Shown here one piece after another: positions 8,763 to 18,188 of a stretch of DNA of 64,000 bases. The stretch spans positions 762,955-826,954 of the forward strand of contig NZ_PPFD01000003.1 in the NCBI RefSeq assembly GCF_009653635.1. Direction: 5' to 3'. Each line of letters begins with the position of its first letter. Position 1 is the stretch's first letter. The stretch comes from Endozoicomonas sp. OPT23 (lineage in GTDB: Bacteria; Pseudomonadota; Gammaproteobacteria; Pseudomonadales; Endozoicomonadaceae). The position numbers and the translations under genes are program-made. The notes beneath the pieces are model-generated. The model saw only the letters and a list, made by a program, of their open reading frames with translations, was not told the origin of the DNA and did not search any database.

Positions 8763-10103
8763 ATGTCCACTGATGCCCCTCTGTCCGGTGGTGCCAAAGC
8801 CGGTTATGGTTTGGCCGAACTGGGGTCAGGTATTCTCCTGCAGTCCACCAGTGTTTACCTGATGATTTTCTACACCGACGTGTTTGGCATTTCGGTCGTA
8901 GCGGCTTCCACCCTGTTTCTGATTGCCCGTATCTGGGATGCCATCAACGACCCGTTGATGGGCGCTATTGTTGACCGAACAAAAACCCGCTGGGGCAAGT
9001 TTCGCCCTTATATGCTGTTTGGTGCCGTGCCACTGGGCATAGTAACCGCACTCTGCTTTACCACGGTTGACCTGTCAGAAACCGGCAAGCTGATTTATGC
9101 CTATGCCACCTTTATTGGCTTCGGCATGCTCTATACCATGGTCACCATCCCTTACGGTGCACTGGCGTCTTCCCTGTCCATGGATTCTAAAGAGCGTGGC
9201 AGTATTTCCGGTATTCGTATGATGTTCGGCATGGTGGGCGGCATGGTCGTTGCCATCATTCCTTTCCTGGTCACTGCGTTTGGAGATGGCGATACCGCTC
9301 AGGGCTATAAGATCACCATGTCCATTCTCTGCGGTTTGGCAGCCATCTGCTTTCTGGTCTCATTTGCTACGACAAAGGAACGCTACTCTGCACCACCTCA
9401 GGATACCCGTTTCAGTGTGAAGGACATTGTTGCCCTGCTGAAAGCCAATAAACCTCTGACTGTTCTCTGCCTCGCCTTTGTTGCCAACTCCCTTAACATG
9501 GGCGTTGCAACAGCCACAGGTACTTACTACTTCACTTACAATCTGGGTATGCCTGAGAAGTTCCCGCTGATGATGCTGACTCAGCTGGTGGTGATATTCA
9601 TCGGTATTATTGCTTCCCAGATTGCTCTGAAGAAGTTTGAAAAGAAGCAGATTCTGATTGTCGGTACTCTGCTGGGTATGGTGAAGCCTGCCGCTATGTA
9701 CTTCCCGGATCTGAACATCATTCTGGGTGCAACGATAATAGGCGGCTTTGGTCAGGGTCTGGCTGTGGCTCTGATATGGGCATTTGTGGCTGACACTATT
9801 GAATACGGCCAGCACAAAACCGGTAAGCGTGAAGAAGGCATGACTTACGCCGTATTCGGTTTCTTCCTGAAGTTTGGTGGTGCTATCGGCGCCATGATTC
9901 CAGGACTGGTTTTAAACTACACAGGTTATGTACCTAACGTAGAGCAAACCGAGCTGGCTACCTTTGGTATTACCACTCTGGCGGCGACTATTCCTCTGAT
10001 TGTCATGTCCATCTTTGTGTTGATCTTTACCCGCTATGATCTGGACAGTAAGAGCCATGCGAAGATTGTGGATGAGTTGCAGCAAAGGGAAGCTGTCGTT
10101 TAA
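8763..10103 (+). CDS. GPH-family sugar:cation symporter, second copy
   Basis: A 446-residue inner-membrane transporter with about 12 hydrophobic segments and the GPH signature DAINDPLMGAIVDRTKT followed by WGKFRPYMLFG. It aligns without large gaps to the symporter at 936-2282, with most residues identical by eye, so the two arose by duplication. It lies 90 bases after the AraC gene and is probably its target. A likely role is uptake of the sugar or glycoside handled by the GH2 enzyme. The C-terminal tail after the last helix (SKSHAKIVDELQQRE) matches the family's cytoplasmic end. Confidence 0.92.
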   Translation: MSTDAPLSGGAKAGYGLAELGSGILLQSTSVYLMIFYTDVFGISVVAASTLFLIARIWDAINDPLMGAIVDRTKTRWGKFRPYMLFGAVPLGIVTALCFTTVDLSETGKLIYAYATFIGFGMLYTMVTIPYGALASSLSMDSKERGSISGIRMMFGMVGGMVVAIIPFLVTAFGDGDTAQGYKITMSILCGLAAICFLVSFATTKERYSAPPQDTRFSVKDIVALLKANKPLTVLCLAFVANSLNMGVATATGTYYFTYNLGMPEKFPLMMLTQLVVIFIGIIASQIALKKFEKKQILIVGTLLGMVKPAAMYFPDLNIILGATIIGGFGQGLAVALIWAFVADTIEYGQHKTGKREEGMTYAVFGFFLKFGGAIGAMIPGLVLNYTGYVPNVEQTELATFGITTLAATIPLIVMSIFVLIFTRYDLDSKSHAKIVDELQQREAVV

Positions 10104-10111
10104 GTATAAAA

Positions 10112-10140
10112 TTGAGGGAAACTTATATGGTTTCCCTCAA
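10112..10140. terminator. Bidirectional terminator
   Basis: A perfect 11-bp stem (TTGAGGGAAAC / GTTTCCCTCAA) with a 7-base loop lies between the convergent GPH and secreted-protein genes. Confidence 0.7.
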
Positions 10141-10152
10141 CCTATTAACGAA

Positions 10153-11166
10153 CTATTGACCTCTCCTGTTTTCCCTGAAGGTTCCACCTCTGTTCACAAT
10201 TTGCCCGTTGGAATTAATTTGTCTCCTTACACCACTAGGGCACTCGTGAATGAACTGACGTAAATTGTCATCATTTCCAAGTAAAGCAGTCAGTAAGTTA
10301 TTCCAGCCCTGCTCTCCTCCAACATTTGCTGCTGGAACTAAACTAGTGCCTACTTCAGGCATTGGAATCTGTTGCAAGCGAGCAGCAAGATCAGCTATTT
10401 TTCCTTTACCATTAATGACCTTTAACAAATCATACAAACTTTTCATTGTCGCTTCTTGAAAGCCACCAAATTGTCCTGACTGCCATGGATGAGGTGGTGG
10501 CGGTGGTGAAGCACCTGCTGTAGAAGTGCCAGCCTGATCTGGAGTCGTTGTATCAGAACCACACCAGCAGCATAAGAATTTCCACTTTCCACCACCAGAG
10601 TTCCCGGCACTTTGAGAGCCACCATTTGTATCAGTACCGCCGCCCCCTCGCTGGTAGCAAATATAACTGCCTGGCAATACGTTTAATTCACCGCTCTGCT
10701 CGAAGGAATAACCTCCATGCATCACAGTTAAGACCGAACTCTCATTCTGTGTCGGTGAACAAACGTTTCCGGAATATAGCTCCGAGAATTTCACTCTCTG
10801 TCCATTTTCCATCTGAAAATAGCTACAGTTCGCTTTGGTTTCTGAAAGAGCTAAAGGAATTCGATTTAATGCTGCCTCGGCTTTTATTAAATACTGAGGA
10901 CCCAAAGGGGAGTCTTCTCTAGAAAGAACTTCATAGCCAGTGACAGGGTGCCCAGTACACAGAACAACATGCTTTATGGCTCCTGACAGTGCCAGGAAGT
11001 ACTCATCAGACAGTTGATTCTGCAATGGTAAGGAAAAAGTAGGAATAAATTGCTGAATTAAGTCATAAACCTGAGCTTCTGATGTCAAATCAGGTTGACC
11101 TGTAAATGGCTGAGCATTTACCTGAGAAATAGCAAAAAGCAGAAGATAACCGGAGGAGCATTTCAT
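10153..11166 (-). CDS. Secreted hypothetical protein with Pro/Gly-rich linker
   Basis: I do not recognise this 337-residue protein. Residues 1-18 are a signal peptide (cleavage likely after NAQ), so it is exported. Residues 20-180 form a putative folded part with several Cys. A Gly/Ser-rich stretch follows, then a short WKFLCCWCGSD segment, then a Thr/Ala/Pro linker ending in five prolines and HPW, and a helical C-terminal part of about 100 residues. The Cys cluster CCWC could bind metal or form disulfides. The gene stands alone between convergent neighbours. It might be a surface or secreted host-interaction protein, but nothing in the sequence proves it. Confidence 0.72.
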   Translation of the reverse strand: MKCSSGYLLLFAISQVNAQPFTGQPDLTSEAQVYDLIQQFIPTFSLPLQNQLSDEYFLALSGAIKHVVLCTGHPVTGYEVLSREDSPLGPQYLIKAEAALNRIPLALSETKANCSYFQMENGQRVKFSELYSGNVCSPTQNESSVLTVMHGGYSFEQSGELNVLPGSYICYQRGGGGTDTNGGSQSAGNSGGGKWKFLCCWCGSDTTTPDQAGTSTAGASPPPPPHPWQSGQFGGFQEATMKSLYDLLKVINGKGKIADLAARLQQIPMPEVGTSLVPAANVGGEQGWNNLLTALLGNDDNLRQFIHECPSGVRRQINSNGQIVNRGGTFRENRRGQ

Positions 11167-11289
11167 ACCAAATATCCGAAATTTCCAATCATGAATATCT
11201 AGTAGTGAATTTATATAAAAGCAAATGATAATAAGATATCAGCCCTGAGAATGATTACTCACAGGACTGAGTTATAACAATGACAGGAG

Positions 11290-12309
11290 TTATTTGACCT
11301 TAGTCTTATAGATCGTGGTATGGCGGTACTCCTGCCCAGGCTTCAGAATGGCCTGCTCGGCAGTGTTCATATTCACCTGATCCGGATACAACTGGGTTTC
11401 CAGACAGAAACCGTCGTATTGTTGATATACCTGACCATCACGACCTTTTTCATTGTCGATGTAGTTACCGGAATAGAGCTGAATGCCGATCTGGTTGGTG
11501 TAGGTTTCCAATGTCATACCGGATTCTGGAGAAGTCACCGTTACCGCCAGTTTTGGCTCTTCATTCATGTCAAAGTCCAGACACCAGCAGTGGTCAAAGC
11601 CTTTGCTCAGAGTGACCTGTTCTTCGTCAGCCTGAATATCCTGCCCCAGCTTTTTAGCGGTACGAAAGTCCATTGATGTGCCTGCTACAGGGCGCTTTTC
11701 ACAGGGAATCAGTTTCTCATCAACCGCTAGGAAATGTTCTGCATGAATCTGCATTTCATGATTCAGGTGAGTGGCTTCAGCACCTGTCAGGTTGAAGTAG
11801 GCATGCTGAGTCAGGTTGATGGGCATTGGCTTATCAACACGTGCCTTGTAATCAATCACCAGCTCATTGTCGTCAGTCAGGGTGTAGCTGACGGCCAGTT
11901 CGCTGTTTGCTGGATAACCGTTAAACCCTTCAGGAACCTTGATAGACAGGATCACACTGTTTGCCGTTGATGCTTCAACCACCCATTTCTGCGTGTCGAT
12001 AGCACCTTTGCCACCGTGCAGATGGTTTGAACCTTCATTCTGATGAACCTGAATGGTTTCACCATTCAATTCAAAGCGTCCTTCAGCAATACGGTTCGCC
12101 CATGGGCCTACTACAGCACTGAAATAGCAACCACCGCTCAGATACTCTTCAGGAGTGTCATAGCCCAGAACAATATTGATTTCTTTGTCTCCGGCAGGCA
12201 CCAGATAGTTAACAATCGTTGCACCAAGGTCGGAGATATCAACTTTTACGCCATTGCTGTTGCTCAGACGAATCAGTTTGTAATCAAACCAGTCAGAAAT
12301 ATTGCTCAT
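11290..12309 (-). CDS. galM: Aldose 1-epimerase (mutarotase)
   Basis: A 339-residue enzyme that interconverts alpha and beta anomers of galactose, glucose and related sugars in the cytoplasm. Conserved sites are visible: NEGSNHLHGG and NLTQHAYFNL carry the two catalytic-site His, GFDHCW the Asp, and FCLETQLYPDQ the general-base Glu. The length is normal. It lies close to the GH2/GPH/AraC genes, which release and import sugars, so it probably processes the same substrate. A CTTGAAA...AGTGGC motif about 55 bases upstream resembles the sequence before the second GPH gene, hinting at shared control. Confidence 0.93.
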   Translation of the reverse strand: MSNISDWFDYKLIRLSNSNGVKVDISDLGATIVNYLVPAGDKEINIVLGYDTPEEYLSGGCYFSAVVGPWANRIAEGRFELNGETIQVHQNEGSNHLHGGKGAIDTQKWVVEASTANSVILSIKVPEGFNGYPANSELAVSYTLTDDNELVIDYKARVDKPMPINLTQHAYFNLTGAEATHLNHEMQIHAEHFLAVDEKLIPCEKRPVAGTSMDFRTAKKLGQDIQADEEQVTLSKGFDHCWCLDFDMNEEPKLAVTVTSPESGMTLETYTNQIGIQLYSGNYIDNEKGRDGQVYQQYDGFCLETQLYPDQVNMNTAEQAILKPGQEYRHTTIYKTKVK

Positions 12310-12364
12310 TTTCGTGAATATCCAAGTACGAGAAATCTGCTCGAAATTTATCCCATTAAGGCAG

Positions 12365-12378
12365 CTTGAAACAGTGGC
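12365..12378. promoter_or_regulatory. Candidate operator half-site upstream of galM
   Basis: CTTGAAA followed by AGTGGC matches, with a two-base gap difference, the CCTTGAAAGATAGTGGC stretch that starts at 8715. It is only a similarity read by eye. Confidence 0.25.
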
Positions 12379-12438
12379 TTTAGAGAATATGGAATAAAGT
12401 AGAGCAGATAGTGTTAAGAGGCCGAGTCAGAGAAGCGG

Positions 12439-12465
12439 GTACGGCAAGAGGAAAGCCCTGCCGTA
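12439..12465. terminator. Hairpin downstream of the DsbA-like gene
   Basis: TACGGCA and TGCCGTA pair around an 11-12-base loop a few bases after the minus-strand stop at 12471. There is no U tract, so termination is only possible. Confidence 0.35.
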
Positions 12466-12470
12466 TTCAG

Positions 12471-13109
12471 TCAGACCAGATGCTGCTTCAGATAATCCAT
12501 AAATACCGACTCGTCCTGAGCTCCGGAAATCAGATCTTTTTGGTTAAAGATGATGGCCGGAACCGAATGAATACCCTGTTGCTGCCAAAAGGCTTCCTGT
12601 TCTCTGACCTCACTGACAAAACGGTTATCTTCCAGAGCCTGCCGTGCTAACTCAACATCAAGACCCGTTTTGGCCACAACATCCATTAATACCTGAGTAT
12701 CGGAAATATTACCGCCTTCAGAAAAATAGGACTCAAACAGAGCCATCTTTAACTCTGTCTGCTTACCATACAGCTCTGAGAAGCTGAGAAGCTGATGAGC
12801 CTTAAAAGTATTGTATATTTTCATCTCATCAGAAAATTGGAAATCAAAACCCAGCTCTGTACCCAGATCAGAAATTCGCTGTCTTATCATACGACTCTGC
12901 TCAGGTGTTGAGCCGTACTTTTCCTGCAGATGTTCCCTCAGTTCCTGTCCTTCGGCGGACATATCAGGGTTCAGCTCGAAGGGACGCCAACATATTTCTG
13001 CATGAATATCTCCCTGATACTGCTTGAGGACATGCTCCAGTCTTTTAAAACCGATAACACACCATGGACAGACAACATCAGAGACAATATCTATTCTAAG
13101 GCTACTCAT
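12471..13109 (-). CDS. DsbA-family oxidoreductase, FrnE-like
   Basis: A 212-residue thioredoxin-fold protein of the FrnE/2-hydroxychromene-2-carboxylate isomerase-like group. The active-site motif C14-P-W-C17 follows strand 1 (LRIDIVSDVVCPWC), and the helical insert and the C-terminal SVPAIIFNQKDLISGAQ segment, with its cis-Pro loop, are typical. There is no signal peptide, so it acts in the cytoplasm, where relatives support thiol redox or dithiol chemistry. The frame opens at 13139, but ATG 13109 (MSSLRIDIV) gives the family N-terminus. Confidence 0.88.
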   Translation of the reverse strand: MSSLRIDIVSDVVCPWCVIGFKRLEHVLKQYQGDIHAEICWRPFELNPDMSAEGQELREHLQEKYGSTPEQSRMIRQRISDLGTELGFDFQFSDEMKIYNTFKAHQLLSFSELYGKQTELKMALFESYFSEGGNISDTQVLMDVVAKTGLDVELARQALEDNRFVSEVREQEAFWQQQGIHSVPAIIFNQKDLISGAQDESVFMDYLKQHLV

Positions 13110-13175
13110 CACATATCCATATTTAACAGAGGTTGGCATTTTACCTTAAGTATCAGCCTTTTGTTTTAATCAAGA

Positions 13176-13483
13176 TCATTTTTTAGCCAACATATAAGAC
13201 TGCTGACTGAACTGCATCAATGCATTCGTCATCTCGCGATTATAGGGAAACCTGGTCACAGCGTCCGTCAGAGTTTTTACTGCTCTTTCGTTTTCACCGG
13301 TGGAGTTGAGCGCTACAGCGTAATCATTTTTGCTCTGTTCGAACGAGCCATAGACGAATACGTCATCCTGAGCCTGGCCGTCGTCAAAATACATTCATCA
13401 TCCAGCAGCTGTGGCTAAAACACTGTCGCTGCCGTAAGGGAAGAAGCCGACAGCATTAAGGTTATAAGTGACCCACGACACAT
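13176..13483 (-). pseudogene. Decayed secreted TPR-type protein
   Basis: On the minus strand, ATG at 13483 opens a 22-codon frame (MCRGSLITLMLSASSLTAATVF) that looks like a signal peptide and ends at a TAG (13415-13417). In another frame, 13394-13176 encodes 72 residues ending in a TPR-like repeat (NDYAVALNSTGENERAVKTLTDAVTRFPYNREMTNALMQF). The simplest view is a periplasmic TPR protein that suffered a large internal deletion and frameshift. The alternative, a genuine 72-residue protein, is less likely because its ATG follows directly on a stop codon and has no ribosome site. Confidence 0.45.
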
Positions 13484-13744
13484 CTTGAACAGCATCAAAT
13501 TAAATACCAATACAAAACAAAATAAGTCAAACAGAGACTTTTAAACAGCACCATTTAACAGCTAATAAACAGTGTTTCCCAAATACGGGAAACTCAATAC
13601 CCAACCCATGTCATTACTACAAGCAATTGCTTTAATTTGACATAATTACAATCAAATTTGGTATGGCCTTAACATCAGGTAGCACGTAGTTTCAGCGTCA
13701 TTCAGATACTTTTATTACCGTATGGCTTTCTGTAGAAATAGACG
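13484..13744. other. AT-rich intergenic region left of repeat copy 4
   Basis: No gene is supported here. The only structure seen is a small hairpin, GTTTCCC / GGGAAAC, near 13573-13593. Confidence 0.5.
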
Positions 13745-13837
13745 TAAGCGTATCTACACGCGTAGGGGAATATTGGATTGTCATTTCTCCACCACAGCCG
13801 GAGAAATGACATATGTATTCATATGTTCGGATACTTA
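13745..13837 (+). repeat. 93-bp palindromic element, copy 4 (complete)
   Basis: It starts TAAGCGTATCTACACGCG and ends ATATGTTCGGATACTTA, exactly 93 bases. The central arms GTCATTTCTCC / GGAGAAATGAC pair perfectly but differ from those of other copies. Confidence 0.85.
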
Positions 13838-14019
13838 TTCGGTCAATTAAGATCAGTGCTTAAACAATATATTTTAAGTATTATTACTTGATCGCCCAGC
13901 CAAAAAAATCAATTCCAACGACTCTTGTCATGGCAAAGCGTAAATCAGGATAAACCATAATTGATCAAGTTCAGTCGCTTGGTTTAAAACAGACACTATA
14001 TACAGAATTCATCGCCGTT

Positions 14020-15120
14020 TTGGGGGTTAAAACCTTGTTCACCAAAAAATCACTGGCCAGCGCCATAATGCTGGTAACTACACTCAGCCTGATAGGGTGT
14101 GGAGAGTCAAAGGAAGCTTCAACGGAGCAGCCTGCACAGGCAGCTATTGAGATTGTTCGCCCTGCCTTGATTGAGACAGTAACCTCTGAAGCAGCAGCGT
14201 TTGATTTTGCCTACGTGGGCACTGTTCAGGCAGCGCAGAGAGCAGACCTTTCTTTTGAACTGTCCGGCAAAATCATTTCCATGCTGGTTGAAGAAGGCGA
14301 CTATGTTCAGAAGGGGCAGGTGGTTGCAGAGCTCGACAAGAAAACCCTGAACAACAACTATCAGTCCAGCCTCGCTGAATACCGCAAAGCAGAAAAAGAC
14401 ACTGAACGTCTTGAAGCCATCTACGAAGCTAACCGTGCGATTTCCCTGAGCGATCTGGAAAACTCTCGCACACAGAAAGACATCCTCAAGGCTCGTCTGG
14501 AAAATCAGCGCCAGCAGTTGGAACACGCAACGTTACGCGCTCCTTTCCCGGGCGTGATCTCCCGCAAAGCTACCGAAGAATTCAGCTTTGTTCAGGCCAA
14601 GGAAACTATTTTCGGCCTGCAAAACCTGGAAGAGCTGGAAGTCGAAGTTTACATCCCGGGTTCTGTCGTACTGACTAACCCTGAAACAGCCAGAACACTG
14701 GTCGTTTTTGATCAGCTGCCTGACCTCAAGCTGCCAGCGGAATTCAAGTACATTGCCACCGAAGGTGATGCCAAGACCCAGACCTATAAAGTCGTTCTCT
14801 CTCTGCCAAAAACCACCAAGGCGAATATTCTGCCAGGTATGTCTGTCACCGTTATTCCTGATGAATCCATGTTTGATACCAGTAAGGATGCCGATGTAAT
14901 GGTTCCTCTGAGAGCAGTGGTATCAGACAACGCTGGCCGTAAGTACATCTGGAAAGTAAGAGAAGACGGCTCTGTCTATCAGGTATTTGTCGAAACAGGG
15001 GCGTTGCTGGGCGACAGAGTTACTGTTCTCAGTGGTTTGATGACTGGCGACAGGGTTGTTACTGCCGGTGTCAGCAGCTTGAAAGACGGTATGAAAGTAC
15101 GTCCACTGGATCAGGAGTAA
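14020..15120 (+). CDS. RND efflux periplasmic adaptor lipoprotein
   Basis: A 366-residue membrane-fusion protein. The N-terminus is a lipoprotein signal with lipobox LSLIGC (Cys27), so it should be anchored in the periplasmic leaflet of the inner membrane. The barrel-sandwich segment DLSFELSGKIISMLVEEGDYVQKGQVVAELD, a coiled-coil hairpin (about 105-165) and the returning half ATLRAPFPGVISRK are all visible. It pairs with the RND pump that starts 6 bases after its stop, and together they would expel drugs or other small molecules. The first codon is TTG at 14020; TTG 14035 is an alternative. No outer-membrane channel gene and no local repressor are present. Confidence 0.9.
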   Translation: MGVKTLFTKKSLASAIMLVTTLSLIGCGESKEASTEQPAQAAIEIVRPALIETVTSEAAAFDFAYVGTVQAAQRADLSFELSGKIISMLVEEGDYVQKGQVVAELDKKTLNNNYQSSLAEYRKAEKDTERLEAIYEANRAISLSDLENSRTQKDILKARLENQRQQLEHATLRAPFPGVISRKATEEFSFVQAKETIFGLQNLEELEVEVYIPGSVVLTNPETARTLVVFDQLPDLKLPAEFKYIATEGDAKTQTYKVVLSLPKTTKANILPGMSVTVIPDESMFDTSKDADVMVPLRAVVSDNAGRKYIWKVREDGSVYQVFVETGALLGDRVTVLSGLMTGDRVVTAGVSSLKDGMKVRPLDQE

Positions 15121-15126
15121 GCACCA

Positions 15127-18100
15127 GTGAACATTGCTGAATACACGATTAAAAAAGGCTTCAGCGCCTGGGTGATTGCCCTGCTGGTGCTGTTGGGAGG
15201 CTATATGTCTTACCAGCAACTGGCTCGCTTTGAAGACCCTGAATTTGTTATCCGTGCCGCCATGGTCATTACCCAGTATCCGGGGGCTGATCCGAAAATG
15301 GTGGCAGAAGAGGTGACAGACAAACTGGAAGAAGCCTTCCAGACCATGCAGGAAGTAGAGAAGATTGAATCTGTTTCCGAAACCGGTCTGTCCAAGATAA
15401 CCGTTAGTATTAAGCGGGAATACGCGCCAGGAAAGGAAGACCTGGCCAACATCTGGGACAAGCTTCGCCGAAAAATTGCTGACGTAAAAATCCAGCTGCC
15501 GCCTGACGCACTGGAGCCCATGGTTCAGGATGACTTTGGTGATGTATACGGCCAGTACTATGCCGTTACCGGTGAAGGCTACACCAACAAGCAGATCCAG
15601 AACTATGTGGATATGCTGATGCAGGAAGTATCCAAGGTTGATGGCGTTGCTCGCACTGCCAAACAGGCTGAGCAGAGTGAAGCCATTTTCGTGGAAATCT
15701 CCCGTGAACGTGCAACCCAGCTGGGTGTCAGCGTTAACATGGTGCTGGATGTTCTGAACAAGCAGAATACGCTGTCCGCAGCCGGTACTCTGGAAGCCGA
15801 TGAAATTCGTATTCCTATTCTGCCCAACCTGTATACGACCAGTGTCGAAGACATCAAGAACCTGACGGTTTCCGTTGGTAACAACCAGCAACTGATTCGC
15901 ATCAAGGATCTGGCCAATGTCTACCGTGACTACCAGACTCCGTCTCGCATGTTTATGTACTACAACGGTCAGCCAGCCATCGGCTTTGGTATTGCCAATG
16001 AGTCCGGCGGTAACATCGTCAAGATGGGTGCGGCTGTAAAAGCCCGCCTGGCTGAGCTGGAAAGCCTTCGCCCTGTTGGTATGGAACTGCATCCGGTTTC
16101 CCTGCAGTCAGACTCTGTTAAGGAGTCCGTTGCCGGTTTTGTTAATAACCTGGCCGCAGCCGTAGCGATTGTATTCCTGGTTTTGCTGCTGTTTATGGGC
16201 GTTCGTTCCGGTGTAATCATCGGTCTGGTTCTGCTGCTGATTGTTGCAGCTACCCTGATCATCATGCTCACCGATGGCATCGCCATGCAGCGTATCTCGC
16301 TGGGTGCTCTGATCATTGCTCTGGGTATGCTGGTAGATAACGCGATTGTTGTCACCGACGGTATTCTGGTCCGGCTGCAGAAAGGTGAAGAGCGCCTGAG
16401 TGCGATCAGCACTACGGTAAAAGCTACCATCTGGCCTCTGCTCGGCGGTACTGTTGTAGGTATTCTAGCCTTCAGTGCCATTGGTTTGTCACCGTCCGAC
16501 ATGGGTGAGTATGCCGGCTCCCTGTTCTGGGTTATCTGCTACTCCATGCTGATGAGTTGGGTGTTTGCGGTAACTCTGACTCCTCTGTTCTGCTATTTCT
16601 TCCTGCAGGTCAAAACCCTTGAGAAAGATGCCAAGCCGTCTGCAATGCTGCGTGGCTATAAGGCACTGCTTGGCTGGGTTCTCCATCACCGTCTGCTTTC
16701 TGTCGGTGTTGTCATTGCAATGCTGTTTGGCGGACTGGTCGCTCTGAGCACCGTGCCTTCCGGTTTTGCACCTGACTCTCAGCGTCCTCAGTTTGTCGTT
16801 GATATGTACCTGCCTCAAGGCACTGATATCAAGCGTACTGACAAACTGGCCAAGGATGTTCTGGCCTATGTTCAGAAGAAAGAAGGCGTAACCAATGTTA
16901 CCTCTCTGGTCGGTGCCGGCGGTCTGCGCTTTATGCTGACTTATGCCCCGAACTCAGGCGACAGTGGTTATGCACAGCTGCTGATTGATGTGGAAGACTT
17001 CACTGTTATTCCGGGCCTGGTCAAAGAGCTTCAGACTGAACTGAGCGACAGACACCCTGCAGCCCAGTTTAAAGCCTGGAAATTCATGCTCGGTCCGGGT
17101 GGCGGCAAGAAAATTGAGGCAGCCTTTATTGGTCCTGACCCTGTTGTCCTGCGTAACCTTGCTGAACAGGCTAAAAAGGTCATGGCTGATCAGCCCTACC
17201 TGATTGCTGTTCAGGACGACTGGCGTGAGCAGATTCCAGTGCTTAAGCCTGACTACCGCATGGATCTGGCGCAACAGCTGGGTTTGTCTCAATCAGAACT
17301 GAACCTGGCTCTGAACCAGAACTTCACAGGCCGCTCCATCGGTGCTTTCCGTGAAGGCAATGACCTGATTCCTATCATCATGCGTGCTCCGGCTGACGAA
17401 CGTGATCGTGCCAGCCAGATCAACGACGTAATGGTATCCAGCCAGGTAACCGGCTCCGTTGTGCCTATCAGCGAACTGATCAACAATGTTCAGCTGGTGT
17501 GGCAGGACGCCATGATCCGTCGTCTGGATCGTTCACCTACGTTGAAAGCACAGTCCGATCCGACATCGGGTATTCTAACCAGTGAAGCCTTCGATAAGAT
17601 CCGTCCACTGGTTGAAGACATTCAATTGCCACCGGGTTACAAGCTGGAATGGAAAGGTGAATACGACAACCTGAAGAAGAATAATGGCGCAGTAGCAGAT
17701 GCTATACCATGGGGCTTCTCTGCCATGATTCTGGCCGTTGTGTTTATGTTCAACGCATGGAGACAACCTCTGGTGATCTGGCTGACGGCTCCACTGGCTA
17801 TTATCGGTGTCGCTATTGGTCTCAGTCTGTTCAGAACACCTCTGGAATTCATGGCCTTACTGGGCATACTGAGTCTGGTGGGTATGTTGGTCAAAAACGC
17901 GATCGTACTGGTAGATCAGGCGGATGCGGATATCCGTGATGGGCTGGAACCTTACCAGGCTATTCTCGCGGCAGCACAGAGTCGTGCCCGTCCGGTAATT
18001 CTCGGTGCAGTAACCACCATCATGGGTGTTGCACCTCTACTGGCTGACCCGTTCTTCAAGAGTATGACCATTGCCATCATGTTTGGCTTGGCGTTTGCCA

Positions 18101-18174
18101 CAGCCCTGACATTAATCGTAGTGCCGCTGTTCTACAGTCTCTTTATGGGTATCAAGCCATCTACTGCCAAGTGA
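15127..18174 (+). CDS. RND-family multidrug efflux permease
   Basis: A 1015-residue inner-membrane proton-driven pump, the normal size for HAE-1-like RND proteins. It starts at GTG, 6 bases after the adaptor's stop. There is a first helix at about 10-30, a large periplasmic loop, helices 2-6 from about 335, a second periplasmic loop (about 550-860) and helices 8-12. Helix 4 has ALIIALGMLVDNAIVV, containing the proton-relay Asp. The repeat helix SLVGMLVKNAIVLVDQA is in the second half. It is typical of pumps exporting antibiotics, dyes or solvents; the substrate cannot be inferred. Confidence 0.94.
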   Translation: MNIAEYTIKKGFSAWVIALLVLLGGYMSYQQLARFEDPEFVIRAAMVITQYPGADPKMVAEEVTDKLEEAFQTMQEVEKIESVSETGLSKITVSIKREYAPGKEDLANIWDKLRRKIADVKIQLPPDALEPMVQDDFGDVYGQYYAVTGEGYTNKQIQNYVDMLMQEVSKVDGVARTAKQAEQSEAIFVEISRERATQLGVSVNMVLDVLNKQNTLSAAGTLEADEIRIPILPNLYTTSVEDIKNLTVSVGNNQQLIRIKDLANVYRDYQTPSRMFMYYNGQPAIGFGIANESGGNIVKMGAAVKARLAELESLRPVGMELHPVSLQSDSVKESVAGFVNNLAAAVAIVFLVLLLFMGVRSGVIIGLVLLLIVAATLIIMLTDGIAMQRISLGALIIALGMLVDNAIVVTDGILVRLQKGEERLSAISTTVKATIWPLLGGTVVGILAFSAIGLSPSDMGEYAGSLFWVICYSMLMSWVFAVTLTPLFCYFFLQVKTLEKDAKPSAMLRGYKALLGWVLHHRLLSVGVVIAMLFGGLVALSTVPSGFAPDSQRPQFVVDMYLPQGTDIKRTDKLAKDVLAYVQKKEGVTNVTSLVGAGGLRFMLTYAPNSGDSGYAQLLIDVEDFTVIPGLVKELQTELSDRHPAAQFKAWKFMLGPGGGKKIEAAFIGPDPVVLRNLAEQAKKVMADQPYLIAVQDDWREQIPVLKPDYRMDLAQQLGLSQSELNLALNQNFTGRSIGAFREGNDLIPIIMRAPADERDRASQINDVMVSSQVTGSVVPISELINNVQLVWQDAMIRRLDRSPTLKAQSDPTSGILTSEAFDKIRPLVEDIQLPPGYKLEWKGEYDNLKKNNGAVADAIPWGFSAMILAVVFMFNAWRQPLVIWLTAPLAIIGVAIGLSLFRTPLEFMALLGILSLVGMLVKNAIVLVDQADADIRDGLEPYQAILAAAQSRARPVILGAVTTIMGVAPLLADPFFKSMTIAIMFGLAFATALTLIVVPLFYSLFMGIKPSTAK

Positions 18175-18188
18175 TAGTCTGATACTGA

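Noticed and set aside
14923-16092. A 389-codon antisense frame over the RND genes
   Set aside because: It runs across the adaptor-permease junction against two clear genes; its length follows from codon bias.
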